DNA of 64,000 nucleotides from an uncultured Bacteroidia bacterium (GCA_943787465.1 CALSMN010000001.1:124001-188000); one strand, 5' to 3'. Shown: positions 43,531 to 53,107, counted from the first letter of the stretch. The notes: generated from the letters alone by a model not told the origin. Program-made: numbers and translations.

Positions 43531-44534
43531 ATAATAAAGAAATATTAAAAGCTTTAAGTTATGTAGAAGATCCGGATTTAAAAAAAGATTTGGTAAGCCT
43601 AAATATGATCCAAAATATCGAAATAGAAGAGAATACTATCTTTTTTGATTTGGTACTTACTACTCCAGCTTGTCCATTAAAAGATACCATTGCCAATGCG
43701 TGCAAGAATGCTATTAAAACCATGGTAAATAAGGAGGCCATTATAAAAATTAATATTACTTCAAATGTGCAACAAAGCCGAGACAATAATTCAGTTTTGT
43801 CAGGTATAAAAAATATTGTAGCAGTGGCCTCTGGAAAAGGAGGTGTTGGAAAGAGTACTGTTGCTATTAATTTAGCTAAAACACTCGCAAAAGCTGGGGC
43901 CAAAGTGGGATTGTTAGATGCGGATATTCATGGGCCTTCAATCCCTACACTTTTGAATACGAAAGATCGTAAACCGCTTATGGATGGTGAGTTAATGAAA
44001 CCCATTGAAGTAGAGGGTATTCAAACGATGAGTATGGCTTATTTAGTTGAGCGAAAACAAGCATTAGTCTGGAGAGGTCCTATGTTGTCTAAGGCTATTT
44101 CTCAATTTTGTAGTGATGTAAAATGGGGTAGTTTAGACTATCTTTTTGTAGACTTACCGCCGGGAACAGGAGACATTCATTTAAGTATTATTCAACACAT
44201 ACCTCTAAGTGGTGTTGTACTCGTAACTACACCAGAAGAAGTTGCTGTTTCTGATACAAGGAAAGCTATAGATATGTTTCAAAATCCACACATCGCTCAA
44301 AATATGATTGGTTTGATTGAAAATATGAGCTTTTTCCAACCTAACGATGATGGCAAAAAGTATTATATCTTTGGTCAAGGTGGTGGACAACAATTATGTG
44401 ATGAGGCCGGTATTGATTTCTTAGGAGAAATTCCAATAAAAGAAAATAAAACCTTTGCAAATTTGGAAGCAAATTACTTGTCAATTACGGGTAAAATTGT
44501 ACAGAAACTATCCATATTAGCAGCTAATCAGTAA
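43527..44534 (+). CDS. Mrp/NBP35 family Fe-S cluster carrier ATPase
   Basis: A 335-aa P-loop ATPase. The N-terminal MIP18-like (DUF59) domain (residues 1-80; LSYVEDPDLKKDLVSL, TTPACPLKD) is followed by the deviant Walker A SGKGGVGKSTVAINLA, LLDADIHGPSIPTL and VDLPPGTGDIHLS. It loads or carries 4Fe-4S clusters. The CxxC motif found in many Mrp C-termini is not visible here. The short Nfu gene follows 24 bp later, a functional pairing that supports the Fe-S role. Confidence 0.9.
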   Translation: MNNKEILKALSYVEDPDLKKDLVSLNMIQNIEIEENTIFFDLVLTTPACPLKDTIANACKNAIKTMVNKEAIIKINITSNVQQSRDNNSVLSGIKNIVAVASGKGGVGKSTVAINLAKTLAKAGAKVGLLDADIHGPSIPTLLNTKDRKPLMDGELMKPIEVEGIQTMSMAYLVERKQALVWRGPMLSKAISQFCSDVKWGSLDYLFVDLPPGTGDIHLSIIQHIPLSGVVLVTTPEEVAVSDTRKAIDMFQNPHIAQNMIGLIENMSFFQPNDDGKKYYIFGQGGGQQLCDEAGIDFLGEIPIKENKTFANLEANYLSITGKIVQKLSILAANQ

Positions 44535-44558
44535 AATTGCAATACATTTGAATAGAAT

Positions 44559-44789
44559 ATGGTGTCTACCGAGTCAAAAATTGAAGAAGCCCTGAATAGT
44601 ATTCGACCTTTTCTACAACAAGATGGGGGGGATGTAGAATTTATATCTTATCAAAATAAGGTAGTGTCTTTAAGATTATTAGGAGCCTGTAGTACTTGTA
44701 ATATTAGTCATTTAACTATGAAAGCGGGCATCGAAGAAAGCATTAAAAAATTACTCCCTGAAGTTGAATCAGTTTTAGCTATAGAGTAA
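44559..44789 (+). CDS. Short Nfu (NifU C-terminal domain) protein
   Basis: A 76-aa protein consisting only of a NifU C-terminal domain. It has IRPFLQQDGGDVEFISY, the cluster-binding CxxC in LGACSTCNISHLTMKAG, and IEESIKKLLPEVESV. It would carry a 4Fe-4S cluster as a dimer. It lies 24 bp downstream of mrp in one operon. The two-domain Nfu at 15588 is a second member of the family in this window. Confidence 0.92.
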   Translation: MVSTESKIEEALNSIRPFLQQDGGDVEFISYQNKVVSLRLLGACSTCNISHLTMKAGIEESIKKLLPEVESVLAIE

Positions 44790-44803
44790 GATACGCATCG
44801 TTT

Positions 44804-45664
44804 GTGAAACGATTGAGCATATATCATGCATTAATTAAGTTTACCAATACATTCAGTCTATTAGTTGCCCTCGGGACCTTTTCTTTATATCTCTATTTTA
44901 GCAAAAGATATGATGTTCAGCCTAATTTTATAGTTGGTGCTGGATTATCATTAGGAACTTGGATAATTTATACAATCGATCATTTATTGGATGCAATACA
45001 GCTCAAAGAACATGCAAGTTCTACAAGGCATAGGTATCATTTTTATAAACATCGTCAAATTATATTTATTGTTTTCATTTCTATATTCATCTTACTGGTA
45101 TTATCTCTAAAATTATCCAGAATATATTATACCTACGTATTTTGTTTATCTATTTTAACCGTAATTCATTTTTTAATGAATTATATCATATCAAGGAGGC
45201 ATTTAAAATTACGATTATTTAAAGAAATATATATTGCACTTGTGGTTACTATTGGTTTTGTGATTACACCAGTCCTTGAACATTACTCAGAAATTAATTT
45301 ACCATATATTTTTGGAGTCTTTGGAGTTCTATATTTAATAAATCTTGCTAATCTTTTCATTTTTTCTTACTTCGATAGGTTGTCTGATCAAAAAGATAAA
45401 ATGTTATCAATTGCTCATTTTTATTCTCCAAAAAAATTGAAACAGTTTATTCAAATAGGAATTGGACTATCCATATTTTTAACCTTTATCTTGTTGGTTA
45501 ATGGAATTATAAGCTGGATTGATGGCTTTGTTTTTCTACCTATGCAGTTATCACTGCTTTTGATAATTATCAAACCATCCTTGTTCATTATAAACGACCA
45601 GTATCGCTTTTATGGAGATTTGATATATTTATATCCTATTATTACTTTCCCATTCCTTCATTAA
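44804..45664 (+). CDS. Membrane protein, distant UbiA-like prenyltransferase fold
   Basis: A 286-aa protein with about eight hydrophobic helices. Two short acidic motifs resemble degenerate UbiA signatures: IIYTIDHLLDAIQLKE after the second helix, where active enzymes have NDxxDxxxD, and FSYFDRLSDQKDK in the second half, where they have DxxxD. The spacing fits the UbiA fold, but the first motif is short of acidic residues, so catalysis is uncertain. It lies 14 bp downstream of the short nfu gene. Its 3' end overlaps the convergent thymidine kinase gene by 23 bp. Confidence 0.6.
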   Translation: MKRLSIYHALIKFTNTFSLLVALGTFSLYLYFSKRYDVQPNFIVGAGLSLGTWIIYTIDHLLDAIQLKEHASSTRHRYHFYKHRQIIFIVFISIFILLVLSLKLSRIYYTYVFCLSILTVIHFLMNYIISRRHLKLRLFKEIYIALVVTIGFVITPVLEHYSEINLPYIFGVFGVLYLINLANLFIFSYFDRLSDQKDKMLSIAHFYSPKKLKQFIQIGIGLSIFLTFILLVNGIISWIDGFVFLPMQLSLLLIIIKPSLFIINDQYRFYGDLIYLYPIITFPFLH

Positions 45665-46208
45665 AACACTTTCTGCATCGTGGTTCATATAGCTCTTTCT
45701 GACCAAGTTCTACTTGTTCATTTTTGTTATAAAACTTAAATGAAAATTGTGCTTCAGAACCACACTGTACACAGATGGCATGAACCTTAGTTACTAGTTC
45801 GGCAATAGCTATTAATTGAGGCATAACACCGAAAGGCTGACCTTTAAAGTCCATATCAAGTCCAGCAACAATCACCCGTTTATTTTGATTAGCTAATGTA
45901 TTACATACATCTATTAATTTAGAATCAAAGAATTGAGCTTCATCGATTCCTATGACTTCAAAAGTGTCGGTATAATTCAGGATATCTTCTGATTTATCGA
46001 TAGGCAATGAATCTAAATGATTATCATCATGCGACACAATTTTTTCTTGGTGATATCGAGTTTCCATTTGCGGTTTGAAGATACAAACATTTTGATGTGC
46101 AATTTTGGCTCGTTTTATTCTGCGAATTAATTCTTCTGTTTTCCCTGAAAACATAGAACCACAAACAACCTCAATCCAGCCATTATTATTTTTTGCTTTA
46201 GTATACAT
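45642..46208 (-). CDS. tdk: Thymidine kinase
   Basis: A 188-aa type II thymidine kinase for nucleoside salvage. Walker A is CGSMFSGKTEELIRR. IGIDEAQFFD is the Walker B/catalytic segment. GLDMDFKGQPFGVM and the lasso region follow. Zinc cysteines appear in CVQCGSEAQF and PRCRKCF. It is divergent from the 46266 gene by 57 bp and convergent with the UbiA-like gene. Confidence 0.95.
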   Translation of the reverse strand: MYTKAKNNNGWIEVVCGSMFSGKTEELIRRIKRAKIAHQNVCIFKPQMETRYHQEKIVSHDDNHLDSLPIDKSEDILNYTDTFEVIGIDEAQFFDSKLIDVCNTLANQNKRVIVAGLDMDFKGQPFGVMPQLIAIAELVTKVHAICVQCGSEAQFSFKFYNKNEQVELGQKELYEPRCRKCFNEGMGK

Positions 46209-46265
46209 GCTGTTAGCAATGAGGTTTCGAATGTAATATTATTTGATTTTATTCGTAGGATAAAA

Positions 46266-46835
46266 ATGAGCCGAACCAAAATACACCAAAACATAAATGA
46301 TCTTTTACTCACTCTAAGTAATGACAACACTAGACTCAGTCTTCATCCTGAAAAATTATCTTCATTAGATATAGATACTTTCAAGAAGCATTGTATAGAA
46401 CTATATGAAAATATCAATCATCTGACTTTGGAGTCTGAGGTGGTTTCTCAAGAATCGATTCAATCCTCAAATAAACCTGAAATCACCAAATTAAGTCTTA
46501 TTCAAACTGAAAACAAACCAGTTCCCCAACCTATGGTTGATCGGTTATCGGAAGTTTTAGAAGAGGACGAAAAACTATCGTTATTTGAAAAATTCAGTAA
46601 TACACCTATCAAAAATATTGCAAAAGGAATGTCAGTAGCTAAGCGATTTGAATTTCAAAATGTGTTTTTCAAGAGTGATATGAATGCTTATTCTGAATTT
46701 ATTCAAAAAATAGATTCAGTAACGAGCATTGATGAAGCTTTAGAGATTTATAAATCTTACAAATCAGCATTAGAATGGGAAAATGAGGATTTATTAGATG
46801 AACTTAAGGCATTGATATATCGTAAATATGGATGA
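46266..46835 (+). CDS. Conserved hypothetical protein of Bacteroidota
   Basis: A 189-aa soluble protein. The N-terminal half is low in structure and charged (NDNTRLSLHPEKLSS). The C-terminal 90 residues, with LFEKFSNTPIKNIAKGMSVA, FEFQNVFFKSDMNAYSEFI and NEDLLDELKALIYRKYG, match a family often seen in Bacteroidota genomes with no assigned function. No membrane segment or enzyme motif is seen. ComEC starts 13 bp downstream, so the two may be co-transcribed. Confidence 0.75.
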   Translation: MSRTKIHQNINDLLLTLSNDNTRLSLHPEKLSSLDIDTFKKHCIELYENINHLTLESEVVSQESIQSSNKPEITKLSLIQTENKPVPQPMVDRLSEVLEEDEKLSLFEKFSNTPIKNIAKGMSVAKRFEFQNVFFKSDMNAYSEFIQKIDSVTSIDEALEIYKSYKSALEWENEDLLDELKALIYRKYG

Positions 46836-46848
46836 TGTACTTTAAATA

Positions 46849-48807
46849 GTGTATACATGGAGGCACATACCGCTTCTAAAATTTCTGGTTCCTTTTATTC
46901 TTGGAATATATGTATCAACATATAAATACATTACTACACCTTGGGCCATTACTTTAAGTACTGTCTTCCTAATATTATTAATAGTCTTACATTTTTATTT
47001 AAAGAAAAATCTAAATTGGTTTTTCATACAGATTAGTTCTGTTATTGCATTATGTCTTATGTTTTGTATGGGTGTAATCTTAACAAGAGCCCATTCGGAG
47101 ATACATTATCAAAACCATTTTTCTAAAAATAACAGACATTATTGTATTGTTAAAATAGTTGAGGTACCCAAGGTAAAAGAAAAAGTTATTTCGTTAAAAG
47201 TAGATGTGATTCAAACATTTGATTCTGTTTCTTCGATACGGACTCAAGGGAGGGCTAACCTTTATATAGCGAGGAACAATAAAAGTAAAGAATTAGACTA
47301 TGGTGATGTTTTGATTGTGAATAATTTTTTTAAGTTGTATGAAGAACCAATGCATTCCAGTCATTTTGATTTTAAAAAACATTATTTCAATCAAGGAATT
47401 TACCATCAAGCTTTTCTAGACTCAAGTCATTGGGTAAAAACTTCATGGAAAGATACTCACTATTTAAAAGCATTTGGATATTACTGGCAATCTATACTTA
47501 AAGAAATATTTAAAATTCATATTGAAGATCCTGCAACTCGGGGTGTAGCAGAAGCAGTTATTTTTGGTTACAAAGAAGAACTAGATGATGAATGGCTTGC
47601 CGCATTTTCAAAAACAGGAACAATGCATGTATTGGCGGTATCTGGTTTGCACGTGGGTATTTTATATATTTTTATAGGGCTGATATTGGGGATAAAAAGG
47701 AGTGTTGGCTATTCTCTGATATTTAAGTCCTTAATTATTTTAATTTGTTTATTTTTTTATGCATTACTTACCGGTTTTTCACCTTCAGTGTCTCGAGCAG
47801 CTATTATGTTTGGAACTGTGATTTGCGGAAAAGCAATTTATCGACAATCAAGCATATATAATTCTCTTACAGTTGCTTGTTTTATATTATTACTGATTAA
47901 TCCTCTGAATATTTATCATGTTGGTTTTCAATTTTCATTTATTGCTGTTTGGGGTATCATCTATTTTAAAGACGGCATTCATCAACTTTGGCCAGAGACC
48001 AACTACTTTTTAGATAAAATTTTCTTATTGTTGAGTATTAGTATAGCAGCACAGATTGCTACTTTTCCACTAGGGCTATATTACTTTCATCAGTATCCTA
48101 GTTTATTTATGTTATCAAATCTGATGGTTATTCCCTGTGTTTCAATAATATTACATCTGGGCATTGGATTTATCATAGTCGCTCCATTCTCATACCAGAT
48201 AGGTCAGCTGTTTTCAAAATTGATAGAAATTTATATTCAATTTATGGCTAACGCAGTGAATACTATTCAGCATATACCGTTTGCTTTTTTTGATACGGTT
48301 CATATCACTCTAATTCAGACATTCATATTATATGTGGGAATAATTATAATCAGTGTAACTATAAAATATCGATGGAAGTTTGGCTTGGTTCTCTGTTTTT
48401 GCTGTGTATTGTTTTTTATTTCAGAAGATTGGAGATATTTACAGCATAGTAGATTACCAGAAGTTGTAATTCTCAAAAAGTATCCAAAACCTATCCTAGT
48501 ATTTAAATCCAGAAATCAGGCAACTTTTTTAGTTTCGGATGATTTCACTAAAAATGACAATCAATGGAAATATTTAGTTAGACCCTACATGATTGCTAAC
48601 CGATTATCTAAAAACATTATTTGTTTTCCTATTTCAGGAATCAATCAATACGCAAAAGTAGGTACTATCTACACGTTAGGAAAAGGGATGGTTTGGTTTG
48701 AAGGTAAATCATATTATATGAATGAAAAATGGATTTCTAATCCCACAACTATTAAAGTAGATTACATTCTAAATCCATCAGATAATAATTTTAGGATTAT
48801 TAGATAA
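46849..48807 (+). CDS. ComEC/Rec2 family DNA uptake channel protein
   Basis: A 652-aa membrane protein. An N-terminal DUF4131-like region (two hydrophobic helices and a periplasmic OB-like segment, residues about 50-200) is followed by the Competence domain (about 215-500) with FSKTGTMHVLAVSGLHVGIL, the family's strongest signature, and GFSPSVSRAAIM. There is no C-terminal metallo-beta-lactamase domain, as is common in Bacteroidota. It would form the inner-membrane channel for transforming DNA. The start is GTG. A ComF-type gene is present at 3036, but competence is not shown. Confidence 0.9.
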   Translation: MYTWRHIPLLKFLVPFILGIYVSTYKYITTPWAITLSTVFLILLIVLHFYLKKNLNWFFIQISSVIALCLMFCMGVILTRAHSEIHYQNHFSKNNRHYCIVKIVEVPKVKEKVISLKVDVIQTFDSVSSIRTQGRANLYIARNNKSKELDYGDVLIVNNFFKLYEEPMHSSHFDFKKHYFNQGIYHQAFLDSSHWVKTSWKDTHYLKAFGYYWQSILKEIFKIHIEDPATRGVAEAVIFGYKEELDDEWLAAFSKTGTMHVLAVSGLHVGILYIFIGLILGIKRSVGYSLIFKSLIILICLFFYALLTGFSPSVSRAAIMFGTVICGKAIYRQSSIYNSLTVACFILLLINPLNIYHVGFQFSFIAVWGIIYFKDGIHQLWPETNYFLDKIFLLLSISIAAQIATFPLGLYYFHQYPSLFMLSNLMVIPCVSIILHLGIGFIIVAPFSYQIGQLFSKLIEIYIQFMANAVNTIQHIPFAFFDTVHITLIQTFILYVGIIIISVTIKYRWKFGLVLCFCCVLFFISEDWRYLQHSRLPEVVILKKYPKPILVFKSRNQATFLVSDDFTKNDNQWKYLVRPYMIANRLSKNIICFPISGINQYAKVGTIYTLGKGMVWFEGKSYYMNEKWISNPTTIKVDYILNPSDNNFRIIR

Positions 48808-48885
48808 ATTTGAAAACTAATAGTTTAAATATTACCTCACACAACATGCTCAATACTATATTTTAATATTTTTTCAATTTTATGA

Positions 48886-48916
48886 TTGATAATTAAAAAA
48901 TAATTGTTTAAATTTG
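48886..48916 (+). promoter_or_regulatory. Promoter of the T9SS beta-helix gene (TTG-N20-TAAATTTG)
   Basis: TTG at 48886-48888 and TAAATTTG at 48909-48916 are 20 nt apart, a full Bacteroidota promoter. It overlaps an in-frame start at 48904 and therefore supports the ATG at 48961, with a leader of about 38 nt. Confidence 0.75.
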
Positions 48917-48960
48917 ATGCACTTAAATTATTAAGAAACATAACAATCTATCTTAAGCGT

Positions 48961-50298
48961 ATGAAAAAAAATTACAAACGAAATTGGCTTTTCAAATTAA
49001 AAACAGCTTTTGTTTTTGGATCTCTGCTTTTTGCAGGTTCAGCAATGGCTCAACTTAGTGGTACGTATACCATCAACTCTGCCTCTTCAACGAGCGGCAC
49101 AAATTATAGTAGTTTTGGTGCTTTTGCATCGGCAATTAACTCCAGTGGAGTTTCAGGACCAGTTACAGTGAATGTTGTTAAGGGTTCTGGACCGTATGTC
49201 GAAAAAGTAACGTTTACTGCAAGCGGTACTTCAAGTAATACTATTACCATCAATGGTAATGGTGAGACAATCCGAAACACGGGTACAATAATCTACATGA
49301 ATGGTGCAGATTATTTCACATTTGATAACCTTGATATCGTAAACACAGGTACGGGAACAGGTACACGTTGTTTCACATTCAATAGAGGTGCAAATTACAA
49401 CACCATCAAAAATTCAAACTTGACGATTTCAAGATACACCTCAACTAGTAATTCTACTGCATATGTTGCTTTTAGTAATAGTTTAACAGGAAGAAGTACT
49501 GGAAATCATGGATCATACAATGTGATTGAAAACAACGTAATGAGCAATGGTACTTCATCATCTGCTGGACCATACTATGGTGTAATGGATTATAGAAGTT
49601 CATCTACTAAAGGTATTGGTAACATAGTGAAAGACAATGATATTCATGATATTTATTATTATGCGATGTATAACTACTATGTTGAAGGTTTCCAATTTAA
49701 TAACAACGACGTTAAATTTCGAAGTAATGCCAATTATGGCTATGTTGTATACGGATACCAATGTTCGACTAGTTCGCTTCAAATTCAAGCAAACGACAAC
49801 GTAGTAGAAAATCAATCATTAGGATATTACTTCTACGGTATCTATTTCTACTATACTTCTGGTACATCTAGTTTACCTGCTCAGCAAAATGGAAACAGAT
49901 TTAGTGATATAACTGCTAGTTATTATGTTTACTCTGTAAGAGCTTATTACTATTCTGGAAATGCTGAAATCATAGGCAATGAATTGTATAAATGTTCGGC
50001 AGGTTACTATGTATATGGTCCATACGCATACTATTCAGACAATGTAGTTGTTTCAGAAAATACAGTACACGACAACACTGCTAGTTATGGAGTGTATGGA
50101 ATGTATTTTTACTATGCAAATGAGTCTCAGTTAGTAAATAATACAGTTTACAATAACAAAGGTGGATATTATAACTACGGTATGATCAGTGGATATTCTA
50201 ATGATGTTCTCATAGCTCATAATACATTGGTTATGAACACGGATGTAGATTATTACATATATGGTTTGTATCATTATAACTATAATGTCTCCAACTAA
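48961..50298 (+). CDS. T9SS-secreted beta-helix/PKD protein, 5' part (frameshifted)
   Basis: The 5' part of a gene that continues in another frame up to 53086. The start MKKNYKRNWLFKLKTAFVF opens a signal peptide ending GSAMAQ. Then comes a right-handed parallel beta-helix (residues about 35-445) with typical IENNV, IVKDNDIHD and VSENTVHDN strands. The second half carries about six Tyr-rich repeats such as GYYFYGIYFYY, YYVYGPYAYYSDN, YGVYGMYFYYANE and YYIYGLYHYNYN. The frame stops at 50298, seven codons after the last such repeat, and the sequence resumes in frame +1 (NVNIKNNITYITG), so one base was gained, or two lost, between about 50261 and 50298. Confidence 0.8.
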   Translation: MKKNYKRNWLFKLKTAFVFGSLLFAGSAMAQLSGTYTINSASSTSGTNYSSFGAFASAINSSGVSGPVTVNVVKGSGPYVEKVTFTASGTSSNTITINGNGETIRNTGTIIYMNGADYFTFDNLDIVNTGTGTGTRCFTFNRGANYNTIKNSNLTISRYTSTSNSTAYVAFSNSLTGRSTGNHGSYNVIENNVMSNGTSSSAGPYYGVMDYRSSSTKGIGNIVKDNDIHDIYYYAMYNYYVEGFQFNNNDVKFRSNANYGYVVYGYQCSTSSLQIQANDNVVENQSLGYYFYGIYFYYTSGTSSLPAQQNGNRFSDITASYYVYSVRAYYYSGNAEIIGNELYKCSAGYYVYGPYAYYSDNVVVSENTVHDNTASYGVYGMYFYYANESQLVNNTVYNNKGGYYNYGMISGYSNDVLIAHNTLVMNTDVDYYIYGLYHYNYNVSN

Positions 50299-53086
50299 TG
50301 TCAATATTAAAAACAACATAACGTACATTACAGGAACTTCAAATTTCAATTATACTCACTATGGCATCTACTGTCCATACAACACAACTTCAATGGATTT
50401 TGAAAACAACGTAATGTATGCGACTACTCCAACCGGGTATTATGCGATGTCATCTTTGTATAATGCATGGTCGGGATGGATCAATAACTCTGGAGCAGAA
50501 GGTGATGTATTCGCTGACCCAATGTTCGGAGGTATTACTAAAGGAGATATTAAACCAACCAATCCTAAGATTGCCAATATGGGTACTCCTGATTTAGCCA
50601 AATTGGATTACGATGGAGTAACACGTACTGCTTGTGGTCCAGATCCAGGAGCATATGAGTTTTTTATCGATCACAGTGTTTCAAATTTAGGAACTATTCC
50701 TACTTCAATCTGTGGTAACCAATCTACCGATATATCTTTAGATATCACTAACGGTGCTTCTGTTAAATTGTACGATTTAGGTGTTTTTTACAGCGTAAAT
50801 GGAAAAACTACTGATGCTGTAGTTGATAGTATTGATGCAAGCACAAAAGCAAATTACAAATTTGAAATGTCTCCGGTGTTCCATACCCCTGGTGACAACA
50901 TTATAGAGGTTGGATTATTGTGTGACGATGATGCGTCAAACAACCTTCTCACACATACTATTAATGTAATAGCATCTCCACAAGGAAGTGCGTTGTCTCA
51001 AGGGGCTACATTTAACGGATATTATAATACAGGGGATGTTTTAGATCCAGATGCAACGGTTAAAACATATATCTGTGATTACGACATATCTAGACCAGCT
51101 AAATATACTTCTGCAGGTCCAGGTGCTGATTACACCTATTCTTTGAGTGCAATGGATGATAATATGATGGATGTCACTACGGCTGGTTTCAATTACACAG
51201 GTAGTGATGAATACTTTAGTATTAATCCGGATGATTCTCTTGCTGGTAGAACGATATTCATGGAAGTGACTACACTCGACAATAACACCGGTTGTGATTC
51301 TACTTTCGGACGATATGTGTATGTACCCCATGTACCCGTACCCTCATTTAATGCTTCTAATATTTGTTTAGGCGATGTAGCTCAGTTCAAGAATACAACT
51401 ACTCTTGGAGGTACAACGGGTTATATTTTGACAAATTGGGAATTTGATGATCCAGATCCATCTGTTACAGATGATAATTCTGATATCAAAGATGGATTTT
51501 GGCAGTACACTACTTATGGTAAAGATGTACAAGTAGTAATGACGGTATCCAATGGTAATTTCCCATTATTTGAAAGAAATGATACAAACCTCATTAACGT
51601 AACGCCAAAACCAGAGGTAGATTTCAAAGTGTTAAATGCTTGTGAAGGATCACCAATCAGAATCAATAACAATACTACATTACCTGTAGCAAATACGATT
51701 ACGTATGAATGGGATTTTGGTGGAGAAGCTACTTATGCTTCAAAAGAACCTTCACATACTTTCAGTACACCAGGTCAGCGTAAGATAACTGTTGTAGCGA
51801 GTTCTAATGGATGTTCTGCAGCGTTAACTAAAAACGCATACCAGTTCGAAATGCCTACAGCGTCTTATACAAGCGAGGGAGAGTGTAACTTTGTAAATGT
51901 TGACTTTATGAATACCTCTACTATTGCTAATGGAGCTAATATGGGTTTTGCATGGGATTTCAATGGTGAGGGCATATCTAGGGAGTCAGATCCTTCGTTT
52001 GCTTTTGCAACACCAGGAACTAAAACGGTAACCTTAACAGCTACTTCTGAATTTGGATGTGTAAATATTTACACCGGCCAAGTTTCTTTGAAAGAATCTC
52101 CAGAAGCTGATTTCTCATGGGATGCTGCATGTAACTTAACACCTATCAACTTTACGATTACCGGTTCATTACCAGATGGTGGAGCAAACAGTTCATATGA
52201 ATGGGATTTTGCTGGCGAAGCTTCAGCTCAACAAGCAGATCCTTCTCACTTATTTGCAAAGGTTGGTCCTAAGATAGTGAAGTTAACAATCTCTGATTTA
52301 AATGGATGTTCAAGTTCTATTGTCAAAGAAGTGAACGTTGTATTACAAGCTATTGCTGATTTTGATATATCTTCAATCTGTGAAGGAGACGAAGCTGTAT
52401 TTACAAACAAATCAACGGTTGCGGCTGGTAACTTAACATACGAGTGGACGTTTGGTGACGGTGCTACTAGTACTGATTTATCTCCAACCCATAATTATGC
52501 ATCTGCAAAAAGCTACAATGTTAAATTGAAAGCAATTGTTGAAGGTGGATGTAGTGATGAGGTAACTTACCCAATCGTGGTTAACCCTGCACCAGATGTA
52601 ACCTTTACTGTAAATAAAGATGGTAGAACGGTGGTTTGTGATGGACCTACTGGAAACGATGTGTATCGTTGGACTTTCGGTGACGGAAGTAAAGATCAAT
52701 CAGAAGACCCTACATACACTTATGAGAATGTTGATAACGGAACATTTACGATCTGTTTAGCAACTAAAAAAGGAGAATGTTGGAATGATGCTTGTGAGGA
52801 TATCACCATCAATCTTGCAGGAATCGAAGATTTAACTCAAAACAATGACATGATTAGTGTATATCCTAACCCAACTTCAGGTAAATTCAACGTTGTAGTT
52901 GAAAATGCAAATAATGTAGTGGTTAAAGTAGGAGATATTCTTGGCAATGTTTTAGATGTGAATGTGATCGATAACTTGAACGGTACGTATGGTGTAGATA
53001 TGTCAGCGGTTGCTGATGGTGTATACTTTGTACAAGTTAAGAACGATAACTTCTACGCTACGAAGAGAATCACCGTTTCTAAATAA
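50261..53086 (+). CDS. T9SS-secreted beta-helix/PKD protein, 3' part with sorting domain
   Basis: The continuation of the 48961 gene. An ATG near its beginning is in a frame that only becomes sensible after about 50285, so it is not a real start. It contains the end of the beta-helix (IKNNITYITG, DFENNVMYATTPT, GPDPGAYEFF), a CARDB-like domain, and then four to six PKD-like repeats (YEWDFGGEATY, FAWDFNGEG, YEWDFAGEAS, YEWTFGDGAT, YRWTFGDGSK). The C-terminal T9SS type A sorting domain has VYPNPTSGKFNVVVEN and ends VKNDNFYATKRITVSK. The long intact 3' part suggests a recent mutation or a sequencing error. The joined protein would be about 1375 aa. Confidence 0.82.
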   Translation: MVCIIITIMSPTNVNIKNNITYITGTSNFNYTHYGIYCPYNTTSMDFENNVMYATTPTGYYAMSSLYNAWSGWINNSGAEGDVFADPMFGGITKGDIKPTNPKIANMGTPDLAKLDYDGVTRTACGPDPGAYEFFIDHSVSNLGTIPTSICGNQSTDISLDITNGASVKLYDLGVFYSVNGKTTDAVVDSIDASTKANYKFEMSPVFHTPGDNIIEVGLLCDDDASNNLLTHTINVIASPQGSALSQGATFNGYYNTGDVLDPDATVKTYICDYDISRPAKYTSAGPGADYTYSLSAMDDNMMDVTTAGFNYTGSDEYFSINPDDSLAGRTIFMEVTTLDNNTGCDSTFGRYVYVPHVPVPSFNASNICLGDVAQFKNTTTLGGTTGYILTNWEFDDPDPSVTDDNSDIKDGFWQYTTYGKDVQVVMTVSNGNFPLFERNDTNLINVTPKPEVDFKVLNACEGSPIRINNNTTLPVANTITYEWDFGGEATYASKEPSHTFSTPGQRKITVVASSNGCSAALTKNAYQFEMPTASYTSEGECNFVNVDFMNTSTIANGANMGFAWDFNGEGISRESDPSFAFATPGTKTVTLTATSEFGCVNIYTGQVSLKESPEADFSWDAACNLTPINFTITGSLPDGGANSSYEWDFAGEASAQQADPSHLFAKVGPKIVKLTISDLNGCSSSIVKEVNVVLQAIADFDISSICEGDEAVFTNKSTVAAGNLTYEWTFGDGATSTDLSPTHNYASAKSYNVKLKAIVEGGCSDEVTYPIVVNPAPDVTFTVNKDGRTVVCDGPTGNDVYRWTFGDGSKDQSEDPTYTYENVDNGTFTICLATKKGECWNDACEDITINLAGIEDLTQNNDMISVYPNPTSGKFNVVVENANNVVVKVGDILGNVLDVNVIDNLNGTYGVDMSAVADGVYFVQVKNDNFYATKRITVSK

Positions 53087-53107
53087 TTTAATCAAAATAA
53101 ATTTAAG

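Noticed and set aside
50261-50298. Programmed ribosomal frameshifting at the split T9SS gene
   Set aside because: There is no slippery heptamer, strong hairpin or internal Shine-Dalgarno element at the site, and no such mechanism is known for these proteins.
50261-50310. An ATG at the beginning of the 3' part of the T9SS beta-helix gene as a true start
   Set aside because: The residues before about 50285 make no sense as a signal peptide, and the sequence directly continues the repeat of the upstream frame, so this is a frameshift and not a new gene.
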